NCBI RefSeq assembly: GCF_900103265.1 | Contig: NZ_FMWX01000011.1 | Span: 1-64,000 of the forward strand | Source: Sphingomonas sp. NFR15 | GTDB lineage: Bacteria; Pseudomonadota; Alphaproteobacteria; Sphingomonadales; Sphingomonadaceae | Direction of reading: 5' to 3' | DNA: 64,000 nucleotides | Notes under the pieces: model-generated | Told to the model about the DNA's origin: nothing | What the model saw: the letters and a program-made list of their open reading frames with translations, nothing else | Databases searched by the model: none | Program-made: the position numbers and the translations under genes | Shown here: piece by piece, positions 23,041-31,483 of the stretch | How positions within the stretch are numbered: position 1 is the stretch's first letter | Layout: every line of letters begins with the position of its first letter

Positions 23041-24724
23041 GTGAAGATTAGAGCGATATCCGCGAAAGGCTTTCGTACTCTCGAAGATTTTCACATAGAA
23101 TTTCAACCACATTATTTGCGCGATATCGGGAAGAAATAATGCGGGTAAATCTGTCGTAGTTTCCATAGTACAGTTCTTTCTGAATGACGAAGATGAATTT
23201 CGGTATAGTCCGTTTAATTCTTCAATTTCATTTTCAAAAGATCACACGCAGTGGTCCGACGATACTATTATGACTATAGAGATTGATATATCAATTGATC
23301 GTCTTGAAGACTCAGAAATGTTTTTCTTCTTGGAGCGGTTTAGTGATTCGCCTCTAAATGGCGATCATGCCAGAGTAGTTATGCGCAATAAATATCAATT
23401 AGACGGCGAGATTAATTTGGAGTGCGAGGTCAATTCACAGAGATTAAAATATCAAGCTGCGAACGAAGTATTGAAAAAATTTCGATCTTCCCAGAACCTG
23501 ATTGTACATAACTCTACCGCAAACAATCGTAACATATTTTTCGTCGGTGAATCATATACCGAGGTTTTGGAAACAAATTTCTCCTCAGACGATCGCAAGA
23601 AGATTTCTGAAGCGCAAACAAGGCTTCAAAATAGTGTGAAGCGCGCAGCGAAGCAGCACAAAGAAGATTTGGATAAGCTTTTAGGGCGACTCAGTGATAA
23701 ATATCAAGTCGAATTAAGTTCCGTATCGGGTGTTAGATCTGCAAAATTTCCACTGGAAGTCAAATTAACCGACAAAAGAGTCGATATTTCACTTAAAGAT
23801 TGGGGAGCCGGAACACAAAATCGAACACGGATATTGATGTCTGTCCTCGAAACTATTCGACTGCGAGATTCAGCAAATAGTGAAAATAGGACTACGCCGG
23901 TATTTATTGTCGAGGAACCGGAAAGTTTTTTGCATCCATCGGCCCAAGCTGAGTTCGGTCAGGTACTGAACGCCCTCGCCGATGAACTAAAAATTCAAAT
24001 TGTTGCGACTACACACAGCCCATATATGCTTAATCAGAGTCAGCCGGCTGCTAACTTTCTACTAGAGCGAAAATCGGTTAGAGGCTCACCTAAAAATACT
24101 GTACTTCGCGATACTTCTGGCGATGAATGGATGGCGCCATTTGCTGAAAATCTTGGGATTGTGCCAAACGAATTTACAAACTGGAAGAAATTGTTTGGAA
24201 CTCATACGTCAAGCGTTGTGTTGGTAGAAGGAGATATTGACAAAGAATATTTTGATCACATCAAGGGAAATTATTCATCTATATATTCCATCCCCGGAGA
24301 TGTTGAGATAGTTCCTTACGGCGGTAAAGACGCTTTAAAAAACACCTCAATTCTTCAGTTCATGATAAATAAATTTGGTCGCGTTTACATAACGTTTGAC
24401 TTAGATGCCGAAGCAGAAGTGAAAAGGGCACTGGAAAGAATAGGGCTTCTTCCAATCGTTGACTTTTGCGCAATCGGCAAAGACGCTCCGGGTTCAGAAT
24501 GTATCGAAGGACTCCTTCCTACACAAATAAAGCAGAAGGTGTATTCTGAAAAATACGATCTTGTCACGGCGCTCTCGTCACAGGACACCTCTGCTAGAAA
24601 ATCAGCAAAGAATCGACTTAAAGCGGAATTTCTTGAGGTCTTTAAATCTCAGACACTTTCCACTAGAGATTTGGTAGATTTCAAAAAGTTATTTGATCAA
24701 ATTTCAGCGGCCTTTATAAAATAG
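23041..24724 (+). pseudogene. OLD-family AAA ATPase/TOPRIM nuclease, frameshifted at the P-loop
   Basis: The first part from GTG 23041 reads VKIRAISAKGFRTLEDFHIE, the usual start of SMC/RecF-like OLD ATPases. Near 23115-23117 (a TTT run) one extra base breaks the frame. The shifted frame reads ISGRNNAGKSVVVSIVQFFL, the Walker A motif, then runs unbroken to 24724. Further motifs are the signature-like DISLKDWGAGTQNRTRILMS, Walker B VFIVEEPESFLHP, the His-switch ATTHSPYML, and a TOPRIM nuclease domain (SVVLVEGDIDKEYF, YITFDLDAEAEV, GSECIEGLLP). The intact product would be about 560 residues. The gene is far richer in A/T than everything around it, a clear sign of transfer. OLD proteins act in phage defence alone or with partners (Gabija, PARIS, retrons); no partner gene is seen here. 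Confidence 0.85.
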
Positions 24725-24778
24725 CACCGTAAATTCTGCCATGATAACAACCCGCAAGCAGATATTTTCTCGCTTTTA

Positions 24779-27700
24779 TCACACACCACTAGTTCCAAGA
24801 CCATCCAACAACGGCTTCAAATACCGCCCCGTAAAGCTCGCCGGCACCTTCACCACCTGCTCAGGCGTGCCCTCGGCCACGATCTCTCCACCTTTGACGC
24901 CGCCCTCAGGCCCAAGGTCGATCACCCAATCCGCCGTCTTGATGACGTCGAGATTGTGCTCGATCACCACCACGGTATTGCCCTGCTCGACGAGCGCGTG
25001 GAGCACTTCGAGCAATTTGCGCACGTCCTCGAAGTGCAGCCCGGTCGTCGGCTCATCGAGAATATACAAAGTCTGCCCGGTCGCCCGGCGTGACAGTTCC
25101 TTCGCCAGCTTGACGCGCTGCGCCTCGCCGCCTGACAGCGTCGTCGCCTGCTGGCCGACCTTGACGTAGCCAAGCCCGACTTCCTGCAACATCGCCATCT
25201 TGTCGCGGATCGGCGGCACCGCCTTGAAGAATTCGACCGCATCCTCGACGGTCATGTCGAGCACGTCGGCGATGCTCAGCCCCTTGAACTTCACCTCCAG
25301 CGTCTCGCGGTTGTAGCGCGCGCCGTGACAGACGTCGCAGGTCACATAGACGTCGGGGAGGAAGTGCATCTCGATCTTGAGCAGCCCGTCGCCCTGGCAC
25401 GCCTCGCAGCGCCCGCCCTTGACGTTGAAGCTGAACCGGCCGGCCTTGTAGCCGCGCGCGAGGGACTCCGGCAGGCCGGCGAACCAGTCGCGGATCTGGG
25501 TGAAGGCGCCGGTATAGGTCGCCGGGTTCGAGCGCGGGGTGCGGCCGATCGGCGACTGATCGATGTCGATCACCTTGTCGAGATATTGCAAGCCCGTGAT
25601 CTTGTCGTGCTTGCCCTGGACGATGCGCGCGCCGTTGAGCGCGCGCGCGGCGGCGGCGTAGAGCGTGTCGATCGTGAAGCTCGACTTGCCCGAGCCGGAG
25701 ACGCCGGTGATGCAGGTGAAGGTGCCGAGCGGGATGCTCGCGGTCACCCCGCGCAGATTGTTGGCGGTGGCGTTGTGGACGGTGAGCTTCTTGCCGTTGC
25801 CCTTGCGGCGCTTGGCGGGCACCGGCACGACGCGGCGCCCGGCGAGATAATCGGCGGTGATGCTGCCTTCGGTGGCGAGCACCTCCTCGAACGTGCCCTG
25901 CGCGATCACGGTGCCGCCGTGGACGCCCGCGCCCGGCCCCATGTCGATCACATAATCGGCGGTGCGGATCGCATCCTCGTCATGCTCGACGACGAGCACG
26001 GTGTTGCCGAGATCGCGCAGCCGCCTGAGCGTGGCGAGCAGCATGTCGTTGTCGCGCTGGTGAAGCCCGATCGAAGGTTCGTCGAGCACGTAGAGCACGC
26101 CCGACAGGCCGGAGCCGATCTGCGAGGCGAGCCGGATGCGCTGGCTCTCGCCGCCCGACAGCGTGCCCGAGGTGCGATCGAGGTTGAGGTAATCGAGCCC
26201 GACGTTGTTGAGGAAGCCGAGGCGTTCGAGGATTTCCTTGAGGATGCGTTCGGCGATCGCGCTCTGCTGCGGGGTGAGATCCTGCGGGATCGCGGTGAAC
26301 CAGGCGAGCGCATCGACCACCGACAGGCGGGTTACGCTCGAGATGTCGCGCATGCCGATCTTGACCGCGAGCGCCTCGGGCTTGAGCCGCGCGCCGTGGC
26401 AGACCTCGCAAGGGGCGGCGCTTTGGTATTTGCTCAGTTCCTCGCGCATCCACGCGCTTTCGGTGGAGAGCATGCGGCGGTTGAGGTTGCCGATCACGCC
26501 CTCGAACGGCTTCTTGACGTCGTACGACTTCTTGCCGTCGATGAAGGTGAGCGTGACCGGCTTGCCGCCCGTGCCGTGGAGGATGATGAGTTTCACCTCG
26601 CCGGGCAGGTCTTCCCACGGCGTATCGAGGCTGAAGCCGAACTCACGCGCGAGGCTGCCGAGCACCTGCATATAATAGGGCGACGGCGGGTTGGACTTGG
26701 CCCAGGGCACGACCGCGCCCTTCTTGATGCTGAGCGCGTGGTTGGGGACGACGAGGTCTTCGTCGAACAGCAGCTTCTCGCCGAGCCCGTCGCAGGTCGG
26801 GCAGGCGCCTTGCGGGGCGTTGAACGAGAACAGGCGCGGCTCGATCTCGGCGATGGTGAAGCCGGAGACCGGGCAGGCGAATTTTTCCGAGAAGACGATG
26901 CGGTTGTCCGGGATGCCGGTGCCTTTCATCTTCTTTGCAGAGGCGGGCTTTCCCGTCCCGTTCGTGTCGAGCGCAGTCGAGACACCCTGCGCCGCGCCCG
27001 AGGCTTGTCCCTCGACTTCGCTCGGGACGAACGGAGGTTGGGTGCCCCCCACGTCCGCGACGGTCACATCGACCAGATCGACATAGGCCAGCCCTTCGGC
27101 CAGCTTCAGCGCGGTCTCGAAGCTGTCGGCCAGGCGCGTCGCGCTGTCGGGGTTCACCACCAGGCGATCGACCACCACCTCGATGTCATGCTTGAGCTTC
27201 TTGTCGAGCGCGGGCGCCTCGTCGATCTCGACGAGTTCGCCGTCAATGCGGACTCGGGTGAAGCCCGCTTTCTGCCACTCGAGCATCTCCTTCTTATACT
27301 CGCCCTTGCGGCCGCGCACGACCGGCGCGAGCAGGTACAGCCGCGTGCCCTCGGGCAGCGCCATCACCCGGTCGACCATCTGGCTGACGGTCTGCGCGGC
27401 GATCGGCAGGCCGGTGGCGGGGGAATAGGGGATGCCGACGCGCGCCCACAGCAGGCGCATGTAATCGTAGATCTCGGTGACGGTCGCCACGGTCGAGCGC
27501 GGGTTGCGGCTGGTGGTCTTCTGCTCGATGCTGATCGCGGGTGACAGGCCCTCGATATGATCGACATCGGGCTTCTGCATCATCTCGAGGAATTGGCGCG
27601 CATAGGCGCTCAAGGATTCGACGTAGCGGCGCTGGCCCTCGGCATAGATCGTGTCGAACGCGAGGCTCGACTTGCCCGAGCCGCTGAGGCCGGTGATGAC

Positions 27701-27787
27701 CGTCAGCGTATCGCGCGGGATATCGACCGAGACGTTCTTGAGATTGTGCTCACGCGCGCCGCGCACGGAAATGGTGGTAAGGGCCAT
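24779..27787 (-). CDS. uvrA: Excinuclease ABC subunit A with repeat-encoded insertion
   Basis: DNA-damage-recognition ATPase of nucleotide excision repair. Seen are Walker A GLSGSGKSS (residues 33-41), the first zinc site CPTCDGLG region and CPVSGF, the ABC signature TLSGGESQRIRLASQI, Walker B VLDEPSIGLHQRDN, the second Walker A GVSGSGKSSF, a zinc finger CEACQGDG...CDVCHGARYN, the second signature TLSGGEAQRVKLAKELSRRA and ILDEPTTGLHFEDVRKLLEV. At 1002 residues it is longer than most UvrA proteins. The excess is partly explained by residues about 252-277, encoded by an in-frame palindromic repeat (26958-27034). Downstream (lower coordinates) lies the AT-rich OLD gene. Confidence 0.97.
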   Translation of the reverse strand: MALTTISVRGAREHNLKNVSVDIPRDTLTVITGLSGSGKSSLAFDTIYAEGQRRYVESLSAYARQFLEMMQKPDVDHIEGLSPAISIEQKTTSRNPRSTVATVTEIYDYMRLLWARVGIPYSPATGLPIAAQTVSQMVDRVMALPEGTRLYLLAPVVRGRKGEYKKEMLEWQKAGFTRVRIDGELVEIDEAPALDKKLKHDIEVVVDRLVVNPDSATRLADSFETALKLAEGLAYVDLVDVTVADVGGTQPPFVPSEVEGQASGAAQGVSTALDTNGTGKPASAKKMKGTGIPDNRIVFSEKFACPVSGFTIAEIEPRLFSFNAPQGACPTCDGLGEKLLFDEDLVVPNHALSIKKGAVVPWAKSNPPSPYYMQVLGSLAREFGFSLDTPWEDLPGEVKLIILHGTGGKPVTLTFIDGKKSYDVKKPFEGVIGNLNRRMLSTESAWMREELSKYQSAAPCEVCHGARLKPEALAVKIGMRDISSVTRLSVVDALAWFTAIPQDLTPQQSAIAERILKEILERLGFLNNVGLDYLNLDRTSGTLSGGESQRIRLASQIGSGLSGVLYVLDEPSIGLHQRDNDMLLATLRRLRDLGNTVLVVEHDEDAIRTADYVIDMGPGAGVHGGTVIAQGTFEEVLATEGSITADYLAGRRVVPVPAKRRKGNGKKLTVHNATANNLRGVTASIPLGTFTCITGVSGSGKSSFTIDTLYAAAARALNGARIVQGKHDKITGLQYLDKVIDIDQSPIGRTPRSNPATYTGAFTQIRDWFAGLPESLARGYKAGRFSFNVKGGRCEACQGDGLLKIEMHFLPDVYVTCDVCHGARYNRETLEVKFKGLSIADVLDMTVEDAVEFFKAVPPIRDKMAMLQEVGLGYVKVGQQATTLSGGEAQRVKLAKELSRRATGQTLYILDEPTTGLHFEDVRKLLEVLHALVEQGNTVVVIEHNLDVIKTADWVIDLGPEGGVKGGEIVAEGTPEQVVKVPASFTGRYLKPLLDGLGTSGV
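26958..27034. repeat. Bipartite palindromic repeat inside uvrA
   Basis: Arms CCGTTCGTGTCGAGCGCAGT (from 26958) and inverse ending ACTTCGCTCGGGACGAACGG (27034) surround about 20 bp. On the coding strand it translates to PFVPSEVEGQASGAAQGVST followed by ALDTNG, in frame and without stops. This text sits between a Val/Gly-rich linker (VTVADVGGTQ) and the conserved NRIVFSEKFACPVSGF, i.e. in a variable loop before the zinc-binding part. Confidence 0.9.
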
Positions 27788-27966
27788 GCCGGTGGTTCTA
27801 GCTTTGTTCTGAACGGGATTCCAGTGCGCAAGATAGGGCGCCGATCGCGGGCGTGCGAGGGGGCGGGGGCGACAAAGCGCGCGGGCGCGATCCTTTCGGG
27901 GTTGGAACGAGCCGCGGCGTCACCCATTAAGGGGGTCTTTCCCCCACTTTTCACAGAATTGGTTGG

Positions 27967-29475
27967 ATGATGATCGTGACGACGACCCGCCGGCTCGCGC
28001 CGCTGCTCGGTGCCGCCTGCCTGTTGACCGCCGGCGGCGCGGCGGCGCAGCAGCGCGACGACGCCCCCGCTCCGCCGGCGAAGCCCGCGCCCGCCGCGCC
28101 CGCGCCCGCGCAGGTCGATATCGGCGCGCCCGCCCCCGCCGCCGCGGCCGACAGTTCGGCGACCAACACGCAGAAGCCCGCCAACGACGCGGCCCCGCCG
28201 CAGCGGCGGCGCTTCACCCATGCGCTCCACCCGCGCGACATGTCGCCGGGCAACGGGATCGGCGACACGCGCTATCAGGCGCCGCCCGGCCTGTTCGCCG
28301 ACTGGCGCGACACCCGCACCGCGTTCGGCAAGCGCGGCATCGAGCTTTCGGCACGCTATGTTTCGGAGAGCGGCTATAATTTCACCGGCGGCAAGAAGCG
28401 GCTCGCCACCGAGACCGGGCAGGCCGATCTCGGCGCGAAGTTCGATCTGGATAAACTCGCCGGGATCGACGGCGGTACCTTCCAGGCGACGCTGACCTGG
28501 CGGCGCGGGCGCAACCTTTCGGACGACGCGGGGCTCAACACGCTGCAACAGGTGCAGGAAGTCTATGGCCGCGGCCAGACCGTGCGCGTCACTGAGCTAT
28601 GGTATCAGCAGAAGCTCGGCGACCGGATCGAGGTGAAGCTCGGGCGGACCAATCCGGGATCGGACTTCGCGGTGTTCTCCTGCCATTTCGAGAACCTCAG
28701 CTTCTGCGGCGCGCAGCCGGGCAATTTGGTTGGCGATTATTGGTACAACTGGCCGATCGCCGAATGGGCGGGCATCGTCCACGCCGATGTCGCCAAGGGG
28801 GTGTATCTGCAGGTCGGCGGCTATGTCGAAAACCCCAATGATCTGAAGAACAACTTCTTCGTCGCGCGCTTCGGCGGCGCGACCGGCGTGCTGATCCCGT
28901 TCGAGGCGGGCTGGACGCGCGGGCTGGAGGGCGGGCACGTCGGATCGTACAAGATCGGCGGCTGGTATTCGACCACCGCCGGCGACGACGTGTTGCTCGA
29001 CGTGAATCATCAGCCGAGCGTCATCACCGGGCTGGCGCCGCTCAAACATTCGGGGCGCTACGGCGTCTATGCGAGCGTGCAGCAGCAGATCAGCGGCACG
29101 TCGAAGGACGGCAAGGCGCTGACCGGGCTCGGCGTGTTCGCCAACGTGACGCAAGCCGATCGCGCGACCAGCGTGACCGACAACCAGGTCGCGCTTGGGC
29201 TATTCTATAAGGGGCTGCTGCCCGGTGTGGGCGGCGATGTGCTGGGCGTCGCGGTGGGCCGCACCAACGTCAACGGGCGCGCGGCGCGGGCGGACCTGCT
29301 GGTGCCGGGCACGCCGGTGCGCGACGCCGAATATGCAGCCGAAGTCTATTACAGCATCACGCCGGTGCCGTGGCTGGAATTGCAGCCCAACGTGCAGGTG
29401 ATCCACCACCCCGGCGGCGTGAAGACGCTGAGCGATGTCGGCGTGCTCGGGTTGAAGGCGGCGCTGACGCTGTAG
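27967..29475 (+). CDS. OprB-family carbohydrate-selective porin
   Basis: A 502-residue outer-membrane protein. The signal peptide (RRLAPLLGAACLLTAGGAAA) is followed by a proline/alanine-rich linker of about 50 residues, then the OprB domain starting at GLFADWRDTRTAFGKRGIEL. Typical segments are TWRRGRNLSDDAGLNTLQQV, QEVYGRGQTVRVTELWYQQK, KLGRTNPGSDFAVFSCHFEN, a long beta-rich barrel and the C-terminal LGLKAALTL with a terminal hydrophobic residue. It would form a sugar-uptake channel; glucose or other sugars are known ligands of relatives. It is divergent from uvrA, with about 180 bp between them for promoters. Confidence 0.92.
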   Translation: MMIVTTTRRLAPLLGAACLLTAGGAAAQQRDDAPAPPAKPAPAAPAPAQVDIGAPAPAAAADSSATNTQKPANDAAPPQRRRFTHALHPRDMSPGNGIGDTRYQAPPGLFADWRDTRTAFGKRGIELSARYVSESGYNFTGGKKRLATETGQADLGAKFDLDKLAGIDGGTFQATLTWRRGRNLSDDAGLNTLQQVQEVYGRGQTVRVTELWYQQKLGDRIEVKLGRTNPGSDFAVFSCHFENLSFCGAQPGNLVGDYWYNWPIAEWAGIVHADVAKGVYLQVGGYVENPNDLKNNFFVARFGGATGVLIPFEAGWTRGLEGGHVGSYKIGGWYSTTAGDDVLLDVNHQPSVITGLAPLKHSGRYGVYASVQQQISGTSKDGKALTGLGVFANVTQADRATSVTDNQVALGLFYKGLLPGVGGDVLGVAVGRTNVNGRAARADLLVPGTPVRDAEYAAEVYYSITPVPWLELQPNVQVIHHPGGVKTLSDVGVLGLKAALTL

Positions 29476-29789
29476 GCGCTGGGAAGCGCGGGGGCTTTGC
29501 TGCGCGTGCCGCGCGCCTCTGCCCGCCGTTCGTCCTGAGCGCAGTCGAAGGACGGGCCGCGGGCGACACCGCCCTGGGACACGCACTTCGACTGCGCTCA
29601 GTGCGAACGGGGGGAGTGGAGGTGCGTGATCTTCGCCTCTGGCGGGGCCGATGTCGATGAATGGAATGGCCGAAATCGGCGAGCCGCCGCAGCTTTCGCG
29701 ATGCTGTTTTCGACTTGAGTAGCCCTGATTTTCTAGACGCCTTCCGCTTTCAATCGTGAGCGGGAGAAGCGGCGCCATTTGACCGCGCA
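29476..29789. other. Intergenic stretch with one palindromic repeat and no gene
   Basis: Between the porin stop and the convergent small membrane gene I see only the CCGTTCG palindrome at 29526-29610 and unremarkable sequence from 29611 to 29789. Short open frames here have no recognisable text. Confidence 0.6.
29526..29610. repeat. Bipartite palindromic repeat, variant 4
   Basis: Arms CCGTTCGTCCTGAGCGCAGT (from 29526, continuing CGAAGGACG) and the inverse ending ACTGCGCTCAGTGCGAACGG at 29610 enclose 27 bp. It is nearly the same as the 9.4-kb element with the two variable triplets swapped (GTCCT versus GCACT). Confidence 0.85.
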
Positions 29790-30020
29790 TCACTCCTCGC
29801 CCGAAGACCGCATCATGCGAAGGCCAGCTCGTGCGATGAAAACACCGAGCACACACGGGATGATGCCAACGAGCAGCACCGGGGAGGCAGAAAGCATGGG
29901 GCCGGGCTGCTCGATTATACCCGGAAGCGAGAACAGTATCACCGCGCCGGTACAAAGGCCCGTCGTACCAGCCAGCAATATGCCCATCGCGACGAGAACG
30001 CCGCCCAGGAATTTGATCAT
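29790..30020 (-). CDS. Small two-helix membrane protein of the radical SAM operon
   Basis: A 76-residue protein with two membrane helices (MIKFLGGVLVAMGILLAGTT continuing GLCTGAVIL, and SPVLLVGIIPCVLGVFIARA). It starts with ATG at 30020, overlapping the TGA of the radical SAM gene by four bases, so the two are translated together. The sequence and spacing suggest it serves the same membrane process. No family is recognised. Confidence 0.65.
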   Translation of the reverse strand: MIKFLGGVLVAMGILLAGTTGLCTGAVILFSLPGIIEQPGPMLSASPVLLVGIIPCVLGVFIARAGLRMMRSSGEE

Positions 30021-31483
30021 GCGATGCTCCTGACTCGGCGATGGTTCACCTTCGCGTCGGCCAGCACGGCCTCTCCGGCCGCGCCCGGACGGTAGAACAG
30101 GTTGAAGGTGTCGAACGGGATGATCGCGCCATCGGGTTGGACGAAGTGGACGCAACTCCGTTTCACCGTTCCAAGGTCGAAGTTGAAGCGATCCAAGAAT
30201 TGCGAGATGACGACACGGAAGGTCTGCGCATATCCGATTTCCTCGGGCACGGCCGCTTCAGGCAGGCAGCAGAGCAGGCTTGCCAGTTTTTCCGAAGTAT
30301 CCGCCTGCGCGGTGGAGAGCGAGAGAAGCTGGAAGATGCGGTCTTTGAGTTCGGGATAGGCCTCGAAGCTCACCGTGTTGGGAGCAGCCGCGACGAACAG
30401 CTCTCGCGGCAGCATTGCCGTCACGGGTGCGACATCGCGTCCGTTTCGCAGACCATAGCCGATACAGATCTGGTCGGGATTGCAGGGCAGCGGGATCAGA
30501 TCCCCAAGCGCAAAAACACCCGCCTCGGCGATGCGCCGACGGATTTCGGTAAGTGTGATGCGATGCTGCTTGGCATCGAAGCCATCGTTGCGGCCGGTAT
30601 CCTGCACCGGTTGAAAGGTGACCCCCCGCACGCACCGCCACTCCAGCGCGTGGCGCACGATGTCGGGGATCTGTTGGTCGTTCACGCCTTTCTTCACCGT
30701 CACCACGAGCGTGGTCGAAATGCCGGCGGCCTCCAGCGCCTCCAGCGCGCGACGGCGCATGGAACTGAGACGCGCACCGCGGAGCACCATCAACGCCTCG
30801 TCGTCCAGCGCGTCGAACTGGAGGTAGATCTCGAAGCGCGGCCGGAACGCGGCGAGACGGGCAACGAAGTCGGGCTCCCGGGCGATGCGCAGCCCATTGG
30901 TGTTGACCATGAGGTGACGGATCGGCCGCCTTCGAGCGGCTTGGAGGATTTCGAAAAACTGTGGGTGGATGGTCGGCTCGCCGCCGGAAATCTGGACGAG
31001 ATCGGGCTCCCCCTCCGCAGCGACGATCACGTCGAGCATCGCCTCCACCTCGGCGAGCGGGCGGTGGCCGAGGTGATGGATCGAGGAGCCGGCAAAACAC
31101 ACCGGGCAGCTCAAATTACAGGCCTCGTTGATCTCGATCAGCGCCAGGCAGCTATGTTGCTCGTGGTCGGCGCACAGACCACAGTCGAATGGGCAACCGT
31201 GGTCCGTGCGAGAGTGGATGGCGAGGGGGCGATCACCGGGCTTCAGCCAGTCCTTTGCGGCTCGCCAGTATCCGACGTCGTCGGAAATCACGGTCTTGGT
31301 CACGCCGTGCACGCGGCAGCGCTTGCGGTAAAAGACCAGATCACCTTCGACGATGATCTTGGTCGGCACGGGCAGCAGGCACGTTTCACACAGGCTCGTC
31401 GTCTCACCGAAGAAGAGGTAGGGGGCCGCTCCCCGCAGCGGCGCGCTCGTGGTAGAGGTCGGCTCTGTAGAAAGCGCATCCAT
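30017..31483 (-). CDS. Tetraether-synthase-like radical SAM enzyme
   Basis: A 488-residue radical SAM protein. The SAM-cluster motif is CNLSCPVC (C122, C126, C129), with ISGGEPTIHP downstream. Two other metal-binding groups are visible: an N-terminal CETC...CRVH site (C32, C35, C56) that could hold a rubredoxin-like iron, and CPFDCGLC plus HSC (C97, C101, C104, C112) before the main motif. This layout matches the archaeal tetraether lipid synthase (Tes, MJ0619) group as I remember it; bacterial relatives exist. Such enzymes join lipid tails or alkylate unreactive carbons. The ATG at 31483 is preferred over the TTG at 31489; both lie inside the end of the Lgt-like gene, implying coupled translation. 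The substrate is unknown. Confidence 0.82.
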   Translation of the reverse strand: MDALSTEPTSTTSAPLRGAAPYLFFGETTSLCETCLLPVPTKIIVEGDLVFYRKRCRVHGVTKTVISDDVGYWRAAKDWLKPGDRPLAIHSRTDHGCPFDCGLCADHEQHSCLALIEINEACNLSCPVCFAGSSIHHLGHRPLAEVEAMLDVIVAAEGEPDLVQISGGEPTIHPQFFEILQAARRRPIRHLMVNTNGLRIAREPDFVARLAAFRPRFEIYLQFDALDDEALMVLRGARLSSMRRRALEALEAAGISTTLVVTVKKGVNDQQIPDIVRHALEWRCVRGVTFQPVQDTGRNDGFDAKQHRITLTEIRRRIAEAGVFALGDLIPLPCNPDQICIGYGLRNGRDVAPVTAMLPRELFVAAAPNTVSFEAYPELKDRIFQLLSLSTAQADTSEKLASLLCCLPEAAVPEEIGYAQTFRVVISQFLDRFNFDLGTVKRSCVHFVQPDGAIIPFDTFNLFYRPGAAGEAVLADAKVNHRRVRSIA

